Assembly: GCA_029259845.1 (NCBI GenBank) | Contig: JAJDEI010000137.1 | Location: 1-42,455, forward strand | Source of the DNA: Planctomycetaceae bacterium | GTDB taxonomy: Bacteria > Planctomycetota > Planctomycetia > Planctomycetales > Planctomycetaceae | Reading direction: 5' to 3' | DNA: 42,455 nucleotides | In this document: in pieces, positions 17,744 through 27,013 of the stretch | How the letters are laid out: every line of letters begins with the position of its first letter | Position numbering within the stretch: position 1 is the stretch's first letter | Program-made: the position numbers and the translations under genes | Notes under the pieces: model-generated | Databases searched by the model: none | Seen by the model: the letters and a program-made list of their open reading frames with translations, nothing else | Told to the model about the DNA's origin: nothing

Positions 17744-20700
17744 ATGAGCCAGATTTTTCGACAATCAGACAGCCCCAACTCTGCCGACCGGGACGGAACC
17801 CCGCTGGCGGAAGACGTGGACCCGCACGGAAGTGAGCCGTTGGCGATTAGCCGTCGCCGGTTTCTCGAAGCGGCCGGGTTCACGTTCACAATGACTGCCC
17901 TGAATGGGTGCAGCCGCACTCCGGTTGAGACGGCACTGCCGTTCGCCGCCCAGCCGGAAGGGATGATCCCTGGAAGATCGCTGGCGTATGCCTCGACCTG
18001 TGCGGGCTGCCCGGCCGGCTGCGGACTACTGGCCAGTGTGCGTGACGGACGACCGCTCAAGATGGAGGGCCTGCCCGGCCATCCGCTGTCGCGCGGCGGG
18101 CTGTGCGCCGTGGGACAAGCGCTGCCGCTCGGCTTGTACGACAGCCATCGCCTGCAGCACCCGCTGCGTGTCGGAAAGCCGGTGAGTTGGGACGAAGTCG
18201 ATCAGGCGATGCCGTCGCTACTGAAAGCCGTCAACGACAAGGGCGGGGCGGTCCGGTTTGTGACCTCGACGATCACGAGTCCCACGCTGCAGGCAACGAT
18301 TGATGCGTTTCTCGAACAGTTTGAATACGCCCGTCACATCACCTTTGACGCGGCCAGTTGTTCGGCGATTCTCGACGCGCACGAACAGACGCACGGCGAT
18401 CGCGTGCTGCCGCGCTATCAGCTCGATCAGGCGGACGTGATCGTCTCGTGCGGGGCGGATTTTTTAGGGACGTGGATTTCACCGGTGGAGTTCACGACCG
18501 CCTGGCGGAGCCGCCGCGTGCCGACGGTCGAGCAGCCGGAGATGTCGTATCACGTTCAGCTCGAAGGACGCCTGTCGCTGACCGGCAGCAACGCCGACCG
18601 CCGCTTGCGGCTCTCGCCCGAGGAGTACGGTGTCGTTCTCAGTCGTCTGTTCGTACTGCTGGGTGAACGAGCGGGCGAGGTGACCGCCGGAGACGGACCA
18701 CAGTCATTGCCGATTGCCGAGGAGGAGTTAGCCGCGCTGGCGGACCGGCTCTGGGCGGCGCGGGGCCGCAGTGTCGTACTCTCGGACAGTCAGGACGTGA
18801 GCGTGCAGGTGTTGGTCAACGGGATCAATCATCGGCTCGGCAATTACGGCAGCACGCTCGACATCGTGCACCCGAGCCGGCAGCGGCAGGGGAATGATCG
18901 CGAAGTTCTCGCGCTCGTCGACGAGTTGAAGGCGGGGAAAGTCGCCGCGCTGTTTGTGGTGGGAACCGATCTGACCCACAACCTGCCGGACCGTGAAACG
19001 TTGATTGAGGCGATCGGCAAGGTGGGTCTTGTGGTCAGTTTCTCGGAACGACTGGACGACGTTACGTCGGTCGCGCAGTTCGCCTGTCCGGATCACCACC
19101 CGCTCGAATCGTGGTTGGACGCGGAACCGGTCGACGGGATCGTCAGTCTGTCGCAGCCGTTGCTCGCCCCGCTGGGTGAGACGCGCTCGATCCTGGAGAG
19201 TCTGGCGCGCTGGTCGGGACGGAATGAATCGGCCTATGACATCCTGCGGGCCCACTGGGAGCAGAAGATTCTGCCGCGGGCGGAGACGCGGCCGTTTGTC
19301 GATTTCTGGGACCGGGCGGTGCACGACGGTTTTGTCGAAGTGGCGCCCACTGCAAAGCCGGTCGGCGAATTTCGATCTGACTCGGTGAAACTGATCACGC
19401 ATGAGGAGACGAACGAACTTTCCCTGACGCTGTATTCCAAAGTCGGGCTGCCCGACAGCCGTCATGCTCACAACCCGTGGTTACAGGAGCTTCCCGACCC
19501 GATCACGAAGGTGACGTGGGACAACTACGTGTGCGTCTCACCGGCGCTCGCGGAGGAGCAGGGGCTGTCCGAGGGAGACGTCGTGCGTATCGCGTTGGTG
19601 GAGGGGAACGTCGAATTGGAGCTGCCGGTTGTCCTTCAGCCGGGGCAACATGACCGCATGCTGGCAATCGCCCTGGGGTACGGCGTGAAGGGAACCGACC
19701 GGTTCGCCCACATTGGTCCGCAGTGGTTGGAAGCGCGTCCGACCGTCGCGCCGGGTGAACTGGTCGGGAAGAACGCGGCCCCGTTCATCAAGCCGAGTGA
19801 GGGCACCTTGCGGTACGTGCGGGGCGATGTCACGCTCACCCGGACGGACCGACAGCGAGAATTGGCCTCGACGCAGGAGCATCATCGCCTGGAAGTGCCG
19901 CCGAATGTGGCCCCCTACGGGGCCGAGCTCCGCGAGCCGATTCAGACGACGTCGCTGCCGGCCTTCGCTGCGGACCCTGGTTCCGGTGCTCCGGAAGTTC
20001 ACGGCGATTTGGACGTCCAACTCTGGCCGGAGGATCACCCCAAGACGGGCCATTGGTGGGGCATGGCGATCGACTTGAACGCGTGCACCGGCTGCTCGGC
20101 CTGTGTGATCGCCTGCCAGTCGGAGAACAATGTGCCGGTTGTCGGCAAGGACGAAGTCCGGCGGCAACGGGAGATGCACTGGATTCGGCTTGACCGCTAC
20201 TACGTGGGCGAGGGGGACGACGTGGACGTGTTGCATCAGCCGATGATGTGCCAGCACTGCGACAACGCCCCCTGCGAAACCGTCTGCCCGGTGCTGGCGA
20301 CCGCTCACAGTGAGGAGGGGCTCAACGAACAGGCGTACAACCGGTGTGTGGGCACGCGGTACTGTGCGAATAACTGTCCCTATAAGGTCCGCCGCTTCAA
20401 CTGGTTCGAATACCCGCACAAGGATCCCCTGCAAAATCTGGCGCTCAATCCTGATGTGACGGTCCGTTCGCGGGGCGTGATGGAAAAATGTTCGATGTGT
20501 GTGCAGCGGATTGAAGAGGGCAAAATCGAGGCGAAGCGGCTGGGAGAACCGTTGGGCGACGGACAAGTTCAGACCGCTTGTCAGCAGTCGTGTCCGGCGC
20601 AGGCGATTGTGTTTGGCGACATGAACGATCCGTCCAGCGCCATCTCCGTTGCCCTTGAGAACCCGCGACGTTACGGGGTGCTGGAAGAATTCAATTTCCG

Positions 20701-20818
20701 GCCGTCGGTGTCGTATCTGCGGGTCGTTCGCAACCGTGAAGAACAGGACGAGAAACTGATGCACGACGGCGAAAACGGCGACGAGAACGATGGCGAAAAC
20801 GGAGGCGGCCATGTCTGA
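17744..20818 (+). CDS. actB: ACIII ActB: molybdopterin-oxidoreductase-like plus Fe-S domains
   Basis: A 1024-residue fusion. A twin-arginine motif SRRRFL (residues 36-41) and a lipobox-like cysteine C56 suggest a Tat-exported lipoprotein. The first ~770 residues resemble molybdopterin oxidoreductases. The rest is a four-cluster ferredoxin domain beginning [11 protein letters not shown] at C781, including [12 protein letters not shown] where one Cys is replaced, as in the ActB [3Fe-4S] site. Unusually, the Mo-like half keeps four cysteines in an FS0 pattern: C86, C89, C93 and C121 (CAGCPAGC ... GGLC). As I recall, the ActB of Bacteroidota lacks these. I see no obvious Mo-coordinating residue, but cannot exclude one. 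The ORF extends to 17684, overlapping actA; ATG 17744 is the better start. It overlaps actC by 8 nt. Confidence 0.92.
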   Translation: MSQIFRQSDSPNSADRDGTPLAEDVDPHGSEPLAISRRRFLEAAGFTFTMTALNGCSRTPVETALPFAAQPEGMIPGRSLAYASTCAGCPAGCGLLASVRDGRPLKMEGLPGHPLSRGGLCAVGQALPLGLYDSHRLQHPLRVGKPVSWDEVDQAMPSLLKAVNDKGGAVRFVTSTITSPTLQATIDAFLEQFEYARHITFDAASCSAILDAHEQTHGDRVLPRYQLDQADVIVSCGADFLGTWISPVEFTTAWRSRRVPTVEQPEMSYHVQLEGRLSLTGSNADRRLRLSPEEYGVVLSRLFVLLGERAGEVTAGDGPQSLPIAEEELAALADRLWAARGRSVVLSDSQDVSVQVLVNGINHRLGNYGSTLDIVHPSRQRQGNDREVLALVDELKAGKVAALFVVGTDLTHNLPDRETLIEAIGKVGLVVSFSERLDDVTSVAQFACPDHHPLESWLDAEPVDGIVSLSQPLLAPLGETRSILESLARWSGRNESAYDILRAHWEQKILPRAETRPFVDFWDRAVHDGFVEVAPTAKPVGEFRSDSVKLITHEETNELSLTLYSKVGLPDSRHAHNPWLQELPDPITKVTWDNYVCVSPALAEEQGLSEGDVVRIALVEGNVELELPVVLQPGQHDRMLAIALGYGVKGTDRFAHIGPQWLEARPTVAPGELVGKNAAPFIKPSEGTLRYVRGDVTLTRTDRQRELASTQEHHRLEVPPNVAPYGAELREPIQTTSLPAFAADPGSGAPEVHGDLDVQLWPEDHPKTGHWWGMAIDLNACTGCSACVIACQSENNVPVVGKDEVRRQREMHWIRLDRYYVGEGDDVDVLHQPMMCQHCDNAPCETVCPVLATAHSEEGLNEQAYNRCVGTRYCANNCPYKVRRFNWFEYPHKDPLQNLALNPDVTVRSRGVMEKCSMCVQRIEEGKIEAKRLGEPLGDGQVQTACQQSCPAQAIVFGDMNDPSSAISVALENPRRYGVLEEFNFRPSVSYLRVVRNREEQDEKLMHDGENGDENDGENGGGHV

Positions 20819-22202
20819 GCAGACATCCCCCCTTCGCCCTCCGCTGGTCACCGGCGACAAGACGCTCGGTGACGTCACGCGGGATATCACCGCTCCGATG
20901 GCCGGAAAACCGACCGGTTTGTGGTGGGCCGCGTTCGCCATTTCCTCGACGGCGCTTTTGATTGGCGTGGCGGCGGTTTGGTATCAAATTGCGACCGGCA
21001 TCGGGACTTGGGGATTGAACAGGACGGTCGGCTGGGGATTCGACATTACGAACTTCGTGTTCTGGGTCGGCATCGGACATGCCGGCACGCTGATCTCGGC
21101 GGTGCTGTTTCTGTTCCGTCAGAAATGGCGGACCGCCGTCAACCGCTCCGCCGAAGCGATGACGCTGTTCGCGGTGATGTGTGCGGGCCTCTTCCCGCTG
21201 ATTCATATGGGCCGCCCGTGGTTGTGCTACTGGATGATGCCCTATCCCAACACGCGCGGGTCACTGTGGGTCAACTTCAAGTCGCCGCTGTTGTGGGACG
21301 TGTTCGCAATCTCGACGTATCTCTTGATTTCGGCCGTGTTTTGGTATGTCGGGCTGATTCCCGATCTGGCGACGATTCGGGACCGTTCGGAGCCGGGGTG
21401 GAAGCGGCGGATCTCGGCGATTCTTTCGCTGGGCTGGGACGGCTCCGCGCGCACGTGGCACCGTTACGAGACCGTTTACCTGCTGCTGGCGGGTCTGGCG
21501 ACGCCGCTGGTGTTTTCGGTGCACACCATCGTCAGTATGGACTTTGCCACGGCGGTGATTCCCGGTTGGCATACGACGATCTTTCCGCCGTACTTTGTCG
21601 CCGGGGCGATTTTCAGCGGACTGGCGATGGTGCTCACGTTGATGCTCATCGCCCGCAAGGTGATGCACCTTGAGGACTACGTCACGCCCAAACACATCGA
21701 ACGCATGTCCCAGCTGATGCTCTCGATGGGTTGTATCGTCGGTCTGGCGTATGGCACGGAATTCTTTATGGCGGCTTATAGCGGTAATCCTTACGAACAG
21801 TTCGTGTTTAAGAACCGGGCCTTCGGGCCGCTGAGCTGGGCCTACTGGACGATGGTGTCCTGCAACGTTTTGATTCCGCAACTGTTGTGGTTCAAGAAAG
21901 TGCGGACCACGCTGCCGCTGGTGTTTGTGATCGCGATTCTGGTCAACGTCGGCATGTGGTTCGAGCGGTTCGTGATCATCGTGACGAGCCTGCATCGGGA
22001 TTTCCTGCCGTCGAGTTGGGCGCACTACATCCCCACATCGATCGAGATCGCCACGCTCATCGGGAGTTTCGGGCTGTTCTTTACGTGTTTTCTGCTGTTC
22101 TGCCGCGTCGCTCCGGCGATTGCGATTGCGGAAGTCAAAGGGGCCGCCCACCTCCCGCGGCGTGGAGGCGCGACGGCCGTATCTGAGGAGCAAGCCGCAT
22201 GA
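20811..22202 (+). CDS. actC: ACIII NrfD-like quinol-binding membrane subunit ActC
   Basis: A 463-residue polytopic protein of the NrfD/PsrC family with about ten predicted helices. It is the quinone-interacting subunit that hands electrons to the ActB Fe-S chain. Family blocks seen include [30 protein letters not shown] and a [10 protein letters not shown] stretch. The start at 20811 has GGAGG at 20801-20805, 5 nt upstream, and overlaps the end of actB. An upstream ATG at 20790 lacks such a site. It overlaps actD by 4 nt (ATGA), consistent with coupled translation. Confidence 0.93.
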   Translation: MSEQTSPLRPPLVTGDKTLGDVTRDITAPMAGKPTGLWWAAFAISSTALLIGVAAVWYQIATGIGTWGLNRTVGWGFDITNFVFWVGIGHAGTLISAVLFLFRQKWRTAVNRSAEAMTLFAVMCAGLFPLIHMGRPWLCYWMMPYPNTRGSLWVNFKSPLLWDVFAISTYLLISAVFWYVGLIPDLATIRDRSEPGWKRRISAILSLGWDGSARTWHRYETVYLLLAGLATPLVFSVHTIVSMDFATAVIPGWHTTIFPPYFVAGAIFSGLAMVLTLMLIARKVMHLEDYVTPKHIERMSQLMLSMGCIVGLAYGTEFFMAAYSGNPYEQFVFKNRAFGPLSWAYWTMVSCNVLIPQLLWFKKVRTTLPLVFVIAILVNVGMWFERFVIIVTSLHRDFLPSSWAHYIPTSIEIATLIGSFGLFFTCFLLFCRVAPAIAIAEVKGAAHLPRRGGATAVSEEQAA

Positions 22203-22735
22203 GCAACCGACTCTTACTGGCGACGTTCGAACACGAGGACGATCTGCTGGCCGCCACGACCGCGGTCCGCAAGAAAGGCCTGCACATCGTCGATGCGTTT
22301 ACGCCGTACGCGGTGCACGGACTGGACCGGGCGATGGGGCTCCGGCAATCGCGGCTGACGTGGGTTTGTTTTATCTGCGGGATCACCGGTGCCCTGGGCA
22401 TGCTGTGGTTTGAACATTGGACCGCTTCGGTCTCCTGGCCGATCGACGTGGGGGGCAAGCCGTGGAATTCGCTGCCGTCGGATGTGCCGGTGGCGTTTGA
22501 GGCAGCCGTGTTGCTGGGCGGTTTTGGATCGGTGTTTGCCTTGTTCGGCGTCAGTCGGCTGTATCCGGGCAAGCGGGCTCATGTTATCCGGCCGCGCATC
22601 ACCGATGACCAGTTTGTGCTGGTCATTGGAGAGACCGACGCCGCTTTTGAGGTCTCCGTCATCGAACGGCTGCTGCGAGACTACAACGCGGTCGAGACAG
22701 AGGAACAGATCGACGAGGGAGGGCGGATCCGGTGA
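22199..22735 (+). CDS. actD: ACIII membrane subunit ActD (DUF3341)
   Basis: A 178-residue DUF3341 protein with a short soluble N-terminal ferredoxin-like part ([20 protein letters not shown]) and two membrane helices ([36 protein letters not shown]). The C-terminal region [20 protein letters not shown] is typical. ActD is a structural membrane subunit of ACIII without cofactors. It overlaps actC by 4 nt and its stop overlaps the actE start by one base. Confidence 0.92.
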   Translation: MSNRLLLATFEHEDDLLAATTAVRKKGLHIVDAFTPYAVHGLDRAMGLRQSRLTWVCFICGITGALGMLWFEHWTASVSWPIDVGGKPWNSLPSDVPVAFEAAVLLGGFGSVFALFGVSRLYPGKRAHVIRPRITDDQFVLVIGETDAAFEVSVIERLLRDYNAVETEEQIDEGGRIR

Positions 22736-23691
22736 TGTTTACCCGCACGCATCTGGTGCTGGCAGCGCTATTATTGATCGTGGTGTTCCTGACGGGAGCT
22801 GTGAGCACCGATCATTCCCGGCCGAACGTCGAGTTTCTTCCGGACATGAAGCGGTCGCCTGCGTCGTCGGCGTATTCGCCCAGTTCGGTCTTCCCCAACG
22901 GCCGCACGTTGCAGGTTCCCGTCGCCGGCACCATTGCACGGGGCGAGTTACCGTTGCACTACGCAGCCACGAAAGAAGATGCCGTCCGAGCGGGAGAGGA
23001 GTTGCGGAACCCGTTTGCAATTGAGCACGAGACGACAGATCCGTCGTCCGAGGCCGCTGGCGGCGAGCAACCGACCGAAGAACAAACTGAGCAGCCGACC
23101 GAAGCGGCGAATACGCCTCAACAAAGCGGCGAGCCACTGCCGCCGACTGCGCAGGAGCTGGCCCACGCACGTGAGCGGTTGCAGGCCTCCCTTCAGCGGG
23201 GTGAGGCGATCTACCAAGTCAACTGCATTGTGTGCCACGGGCCGGTCGGTGCGGGTGACGGACCGGTCGCCAAGCGTGGGTTCCCGCCGCCGCCGCCGTT
23301 GACGACCGGCAAGTCGGCTCAAATGAAAGACGGACAACTGTTCCACATCCTCACGTATGGGCAAGGCAGCATGGCTTCGATGGCGGCCCAGTTGTCGCGG
23401 CCACGTCGTTGGGACGTGATCAACTACGTTCGCAGCATGCAGCAGAGCGCGGCGGCGAGTCTCGAGCAAGCGGCTGCCGGGGCCGTCCCGCCGACGGTAC
23501 CCGCCGCCGGGCCAGACACGAAGCCTGACGCTGAATCGGACGCCAAGCCTGACACTGAAACGGGCACCAAGTCCGGTACCAAACCGGATCCCAAGCCCGA
23601 CCTGAAACCTGACGCCGAGTCCGACGTAAAACCCAACACCGAACCGGACGCTACCGAGACGCCCACCGGGACTGAGGCGGGGACGCCATGA
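22735..23691 (+). CDS. actE: ACIII monohaem cytochrome c subunit ActE with repeat tail
   Basis: A 318-residue protein starting with a hydrophobic export or anchor segment (LVLAALLLIVVFLTGAVS). The conserved ActE region FPNGRTLQVPVAGTIARGE follows, then a Glu/Gln/Thr-rich linker, and a cytochrome c domain with CIVCH at residues 164-168 and a later methionine-rich SMASMAAQL region that may supply the axial ligand. The C-terminal ~65 residues are low complexity (see 23521-23664). GTG at 22732 is an alternative start; ATG at 22735 follows GGGAGGG. ActE is the periplasmic electron exit of ACIII, or a substitute for a soluble cytochrome. It overlaps actF by 4 nt. Confidence 0.9.
   Translation: MFTRTHLVLAALLLIVVFLTGAVSTDHSRPNVEFLPDMKRSPASSAYSPSSVFPNGRTLQVPVAGTIARGELPLHYAATKEDAVRAGEELRNPFAIEHETTDPSSEAAGGEQPTEEQTEQPTEAANTPQQSGEPLPPTAQELAHARERLQASLQRGEAIYQVNCIVCHGPVGAGDGPVAKRGFPPPPPLTTGKSAQMKDGQLFHILTYGQGSMASMAAQLSRPRRWDVINYVRSMQQSAAASLEQAAAGAVPPTVPAAGPDTKPDAESDAKPDTETGTKSGTKPDPKPDLKPDAESDVKPNTEPDATETPTGTEAGTP
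23521..23664 (+). repeat. 12 x 12-nt tandem repeat encoding a tetrapeptide tail of ActE
   Basis: Twelve consecutive 12-nt units encode four-residue blocks: KPDA, ESDA, KPDT, ETGT, KSGT, KPDP, KPDL, KPDA, ESDV, KPNT, EPDA, TETP. The pattern is (K/E)-(P/S)-(D/G)-x. It is in the reading frame and keeps it open. Such Pro/Asp/Lys tails are usually flexible and may expand or contract between strains. Confidence 0.85.
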
Positions 23692-24854
23692 CCTCATCAA
23701 ATGCCGTGATTTCGCGGGCATCGGCCCGAAAACTGGTTGTAGCCACTGTCGCCGGTGCGGTGCTGTTGGCCTTGTCGACCTTGTTCGCCCCGGACCGTGT
23801 GTGGGCCAATCTGCTTGTTGGCTCGTACTACCTGATCACACTTGGTTTGGGGGGAGTGCTGTTCATCGCCCTGACGAATGTGTGCGGCGGAGGTTGGCAG
23901 GCGGCCTTCCGGCGGGTCCCCGAGGCGATGACGGGCGTGTTGCCGGTGGCCGGTGTGATTTTGTTGGCCACCTTGGCGATGCGGCTCGGCGAGTACGGTT
24001 GGCATCATCATGGTGAAGGCGACGTGGGGACCTTCTGGTTCAAGGAACTCTGGCTGGATCCGAAGTTTCTCGCCGTCCGGGCGGTCGCCTACGTGCTGTT
24101 GTGGATCGCTTTTGCGCGAGCGCTCGTCGGCCGGTCGCATCGGCAGGATACCCTGCCGCCGACATCGAACGCCCGCATTCATGCGGGGATGTCGTCGGTC
24201 TTCCTCGCGGTGTTCGCCATCACCATTTCGCTGGCCGGGGCCGACTGGATCATGGCCCTGGAGCCGATGTGGTTCAGCACGATGTGGGGCGTGTACCAGT
24301 TCTCCGGTCTTATCCAGGCGACGCTGGCGGTGATGATCGTGGCTTGCGTGTTGTTGCGAAGGCAGGGGGCGCTTGAAGGTGTGTTCACGGACGAGCATCT
24401 CCACGATCTGGGCAAACTGCTGCTTGGCTTCAGTTGTTTCTGGATGTACATCTGGTTCAGCCAGTACATGCTGATTTGGTACGCAAACCTTCCTGAGGAG
24501 ACGAGCTACTTCATCAGCCGGACACATACGGCTTGGGCACCGGTCGTGGTGGGCAGCATCGTGCTGAACTGGATCGTGCCGTTCTTCGTCCTGCTGCCGC
24601 GCCCCTGCAAACGCAGCGAGAGCATCATGCTGAAAGTGGCCGCCGTGGTGCTCGTCGGCCGCTGGGTCGATTTGTCGGTGATGGTCTTTCCGCCCGTGGT
24701 CGGTGATCTGCCCGTATTCGGAATCCCGGAACTGGCGAGCATTGTGAGCATGAGCGGCCTGTTCGGATTGCTGTTCGCGCAGACGTTCTCATCCGCGGCT
24801 CCCGTGCCTCGCAACGAGCCGTTCCTCGAAGAAAGCCTGCACTACCACGCCTGA
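23688..24854 (+). CDS. actF: ACIII polytopic membrane subunit ActF
   Basis: A 388-residue protein with about ten predicted helices, related to ActC but lacking its role as main quinone site in current models. Blocks seen: LLVGSYYLITLGLGGVLFIA, GADWIMALEPMWFSTMWG, FSQYMLIWYANLPEET and the following RTHTAW. These are typical of ActF and of the NrfD-like superfamily. It overlaps actE by 4 nt and is the last gene of the co-directional run. No cytochrome oxidase gene follows, unlike many ACIII loci. A strong inverted repeat (24903-25003) sits 48 nt downstream. Confidence 0.92.
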   Translation: MTSSNAVISRASARKLVVATVAGAVLLALSTLFAPDRVWANLLVGSYYLITLGLGGVLFIALTNVCGGGWQAAFRRVPEAMTGVLPVAGVILLATLAMRLGEYGWHHHGEGDVGTFWFKELWLDPKFLAVRAVAYVLLWIAFARALVGRSHRQDTLPPTSNARIHAGMSSVFLAVFAITISLAGADWIMALEPMWFSTMWGVYQFSGLIQATLAVMIVACVLLRRQGALEGVFTDEHLHDLGKLLLGFSCFWMYIWFSQYMLIWYANLPEETSYFISRTHTAWAPVVVGSIVLNWIVPFFVLLPRPCKRSESIMLKVAAVVLVGRWVDLSVMVFPPVVGDLPVFGIPELASIVSMSGLFGLLFAQTFSSAAPVPRNEPFLEESLHYHA

Positions 24855-24902
24855 GCGGCGGGATGGCTTCACCTGCTCCGCCACCCGTCGCGCGCGAACA
24901 CC

Positions 24903-25003
24903 GTTTAGCCGCGACCGCTAGGGAGCGGGTACGGATGGGGGCCAATGCTTCTTGATGCTTGCGATCCGTGTGATGGTCCGCTTCCTAGCGGGCGGGGCTA
25001 AAC
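24903..25003. repeat. Inverted-repeat element after actF
   Basis: Arms 24903-24928 and 24978-25003 pair over 26 positions with three mismatches (they share GTTTAGCC and CCGCTAGG). An inner pair ACGGAT (24931-24936) / ATCCGT (24964-24969) extends the fold. It lies just past the nar-act operon and may end transcription, though it lacks a T-run. The rest of 24855-25232 shows no gene that I can support. Confidence 0.75.
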
Positions 25004-25232
25004 TTAACGGGCCCGGTTATCGGCGGGCCACCATTGAACGGATACTTCAGCACGCGGACGGAACAGCGCAGGCAACTTGACCTGAGTTGCCCACTCTGGT
25101 ATCGAAAAGAGTCACGCACGGTCTGTCGGTGATTGCGCTTCCGCCGATCGGTCCGCAGCCTTCGGTTCGCAGTTTTCCGTCCGCAGTGGTCTCGGCGTGC
25201 CGGCAGAGCACGGGCGACGTCAGGGAACGCTC

Positions 25233-26654
25233 ATGAAGGTTCACACGGCACCGACGAATTTGCTGGAGGCGGTCACCCGCCGGGAGATGCTGCAGGTCAG
25301 TGGGGTCGGGCTGACGGGCCTGTCTTTGCCAACGTTGTTGCAGGCGGAATCGGAGGGAACCGGCGCTCAGCGACAGGCTGGGACTGCCAGGAACTGCATC
25401 TTCGTATCGCTCATGGGAGGTCCGGCGCAACAGGACCTGTGGGACTTGAAGCCCGAATCGCCGGAGGGCATTCGCGGTCCCTATCGGCCGATCGGCACGA
25501 ACGTGCCCGGACTCCGAGTTTCGGATCAGATTCCTCGGTGGGCCTCGTGTGCCGACAAGTTTGCGATCCTGCGGTCACTGTCACACGGCTCGACCGATCA
25601 CAGTGGTTCCATCGCCCACATGCACATGGGCAAGCCGCGGAAACGTTCGGGAGAAGTCGCCCCGACCGCGGACGACCATCCCAGCTACGGGCCAACGTTA
25701 CAGGCGTTGTTGGGCACACCGGGCCACCTGCCGGCGACGGTCATGCTCCCCCGTCCGATGGGCGGAACCGGGGGCCTGTACAAAGGGCCGTGGTCGGGGT
25801 TTCTGGGCCCGGGCTATGAGCCGTTCGCTTTGAGACAGCCGGGCAGTACGGACGCCTTTAAGGAATTCGCGCTCAAAACGCTCGATCTTCCCAGCAGTGT
25901 GGACGGCGAGCGATTGCGGACGCGGCGACAGCTTCTCGCCACCATCGATGCCGGCTCCGCGGCGGCAGCCGCGTCGCCGGAATTCGCGCGGGTCAACAAA
26001 CTTTACGACAAAGCGTACGACCTGCTGGGCGGTGCGGCCAAATCGGCATTTGATTTGACACAGGAGCCGGACGCACTCCGCGACTCGTACGGACGCAACG
26101 AATACGGTCAGTCGTTCCTGTTGGCGCGGCGGCTGATCGAAGCCGGGGTCCGGCTGGTCAACGTCGTCTGGACCTACTGGGGATCGGATGGCTGTCACTT
26201 CAACATCTGGGACAATCATGGTGCCGACACCAACAGCGTCTGCACGACCGGAAACGGCTTCAAGACCTTCGAGCGTGAGTGCTGCTGCCCGTCGCTCAAC
26301 CGCGTCTTCCCGGCATTGATCCAGGACCTGCACGACCGGGGGTTGCTGGAGGAGACGCTGGTCGTGCTCGTTGGTGAGTTCGGACGCACGCCCCGGATCA
26401 ATAAGAATTCGGGCCGGGATCATTGGGGTCACGCATTCTCAGCCATCCTGGCGGGCGGAGGCGTCCGCGGCGGACAGGTCTACGGGGCGACCGACCGCAA
26501 CGCGGGCTACGTCACCGAGAACCCGGTCTCGCCGGAGGATTTCGCTGCCACGATTTATCACGCGTTCGGCCTCACTCCGGAAACCGTCATCTACGACCGC
26601 ACCAATCGGCCGACGCGGATCGCCGAGGGACGGCCTGTTCTCGACCTGTTCTGA
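25233..26654 (+). CDS. DUF1501 family secreted protein (second copy)
   Basis: A 473-residue DUF1501 protein. The N-terminus has an RR-containing segment (VTRREMLQVSGVG) and a hydrophobic stretch, so Tat export is likely. Family blocks: [20 protein letters not shown], a LVGEFGRTPRINK block and GRDHWGHAFS near the C-terminus. A GTG at 25197 extends the frame, but the ATG at 25233 has AGGGAA upstream and gives the better N-terminus. Unlike the copy at 3743 it has no PSCyt partner beside it. Sequence similarity to that copy is limited to the family motifs. Its substrate is unknown. Confidence 0.9.
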   Translation: MKVHTAPTNLLEAVTRREMLQVSGVGLTGLSLPTLLQAESEGTGAQRQAGTARNCIFVSLMGGPAQQDLWDLKPESPEGIRGPYRPIGTNVPGLRVSDQIPRWASCADKFAILRSLSHGSTDHSGSIAHMHMGKPRKRSGEVAPTADDHPSYGPTLQALLGTPGHLPATVMLPRPMGGTGGLYKGPWSGFLGPGYEPFALRQPGSTDAFKEFALKTLDLPSSVDGERLRTRRQLLATIDAGSAAAAASPEFARVNKLYDKAYDLLGGAAKSAFDLTQEPDALRDSYGRNEYGQSFLLARRLIEAGVRLVNVVWTYWGSDGCHFNIWDNHGADTNSVCTTGNGFKTFERECCCPSLNRVFPALIQDLHDRGLLEETLVVLVGEFGRTPRINKNSGRDHWGHAFSAILAGGGVRGGQVYGATDRNAGYVTENPVSPEDFAATIYHAFGLTPETVIYDRTNRPTRIAEGRPVLDLF

Positions 26655-26811
26655 CCGTCAATACCGGCCACTGCGATTGGCAAAGCCGTGCAGCCTTTCA
26701 CATTCCCAACGACCGAGGCCAATGGTGGGACGCTTCGATGAAGAACAGTCGTGTCGGGGGAAGCGTCGCGAGACCCGCTGCCCAGGTGACGATTGGGTGA
26801 TTTTCGACAGG

Positions 26812-26921
26812 GAAAAGAAACGCGGATCAAACGGATGAAGGCCGATCAGAGCGGATCGATTGGCTCGTCTGCGGCAATCTGTGGTCATCAGCCTCCATCC
26901 GCTTCACCCGCGTTCCCTTTC
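26812..26921. repeat. Imperfect inverted-repeat element upstream of menC
   Basis: Arms 26812-26842 and 26891-26921 are complementary over about 31 positions with several mismatches; they share ACGCGG and CGGATG cores. The size and layout match the other REP-like elements in the window. I found no second copy here. Confidence 0.65.
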
Positions 26922-26958
26922 TGTTCCTTGCGGCTGCGGCGACTGGCGATTGCAGATC

Positions 26959-26990
26959 TCACTGGACTCTGGACATTCAACACTCGACTC
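26959..26990 (+). repeat. Dispersed repeat, copy 1 (pairs with 41265-41294)
   Basis: The sequence TCACTGGACTCTGGAC followed by TCAACACT recurs, on the opposite strand, at 41265-41294 with few differences. It lies in a gene-free gap in both places, about 14 kb apart. Confidence 0.7.
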
Positions 26991-27013
26991 CTGCCCGTCC
27001 GGGATAATGCTGA

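Larger units (their letters stand above)
26655..27013. other. Gene-free gap before menC, filled by two repeat elements
   Basis: No supported gene. It contains a 110-bp imperfect inverted-repeat element (26812-26921) and a short dispersed repeat (26959-26990), both listed separately. The menC start at 27014 follows directly, with no strong ribosome-binding site. Confidence 0.6.

Noticed and set aside
19538..20941. 467-codon minus-strand frame across actB-actC
   Set aside because: Shadow of well-identified plus-strand genes.
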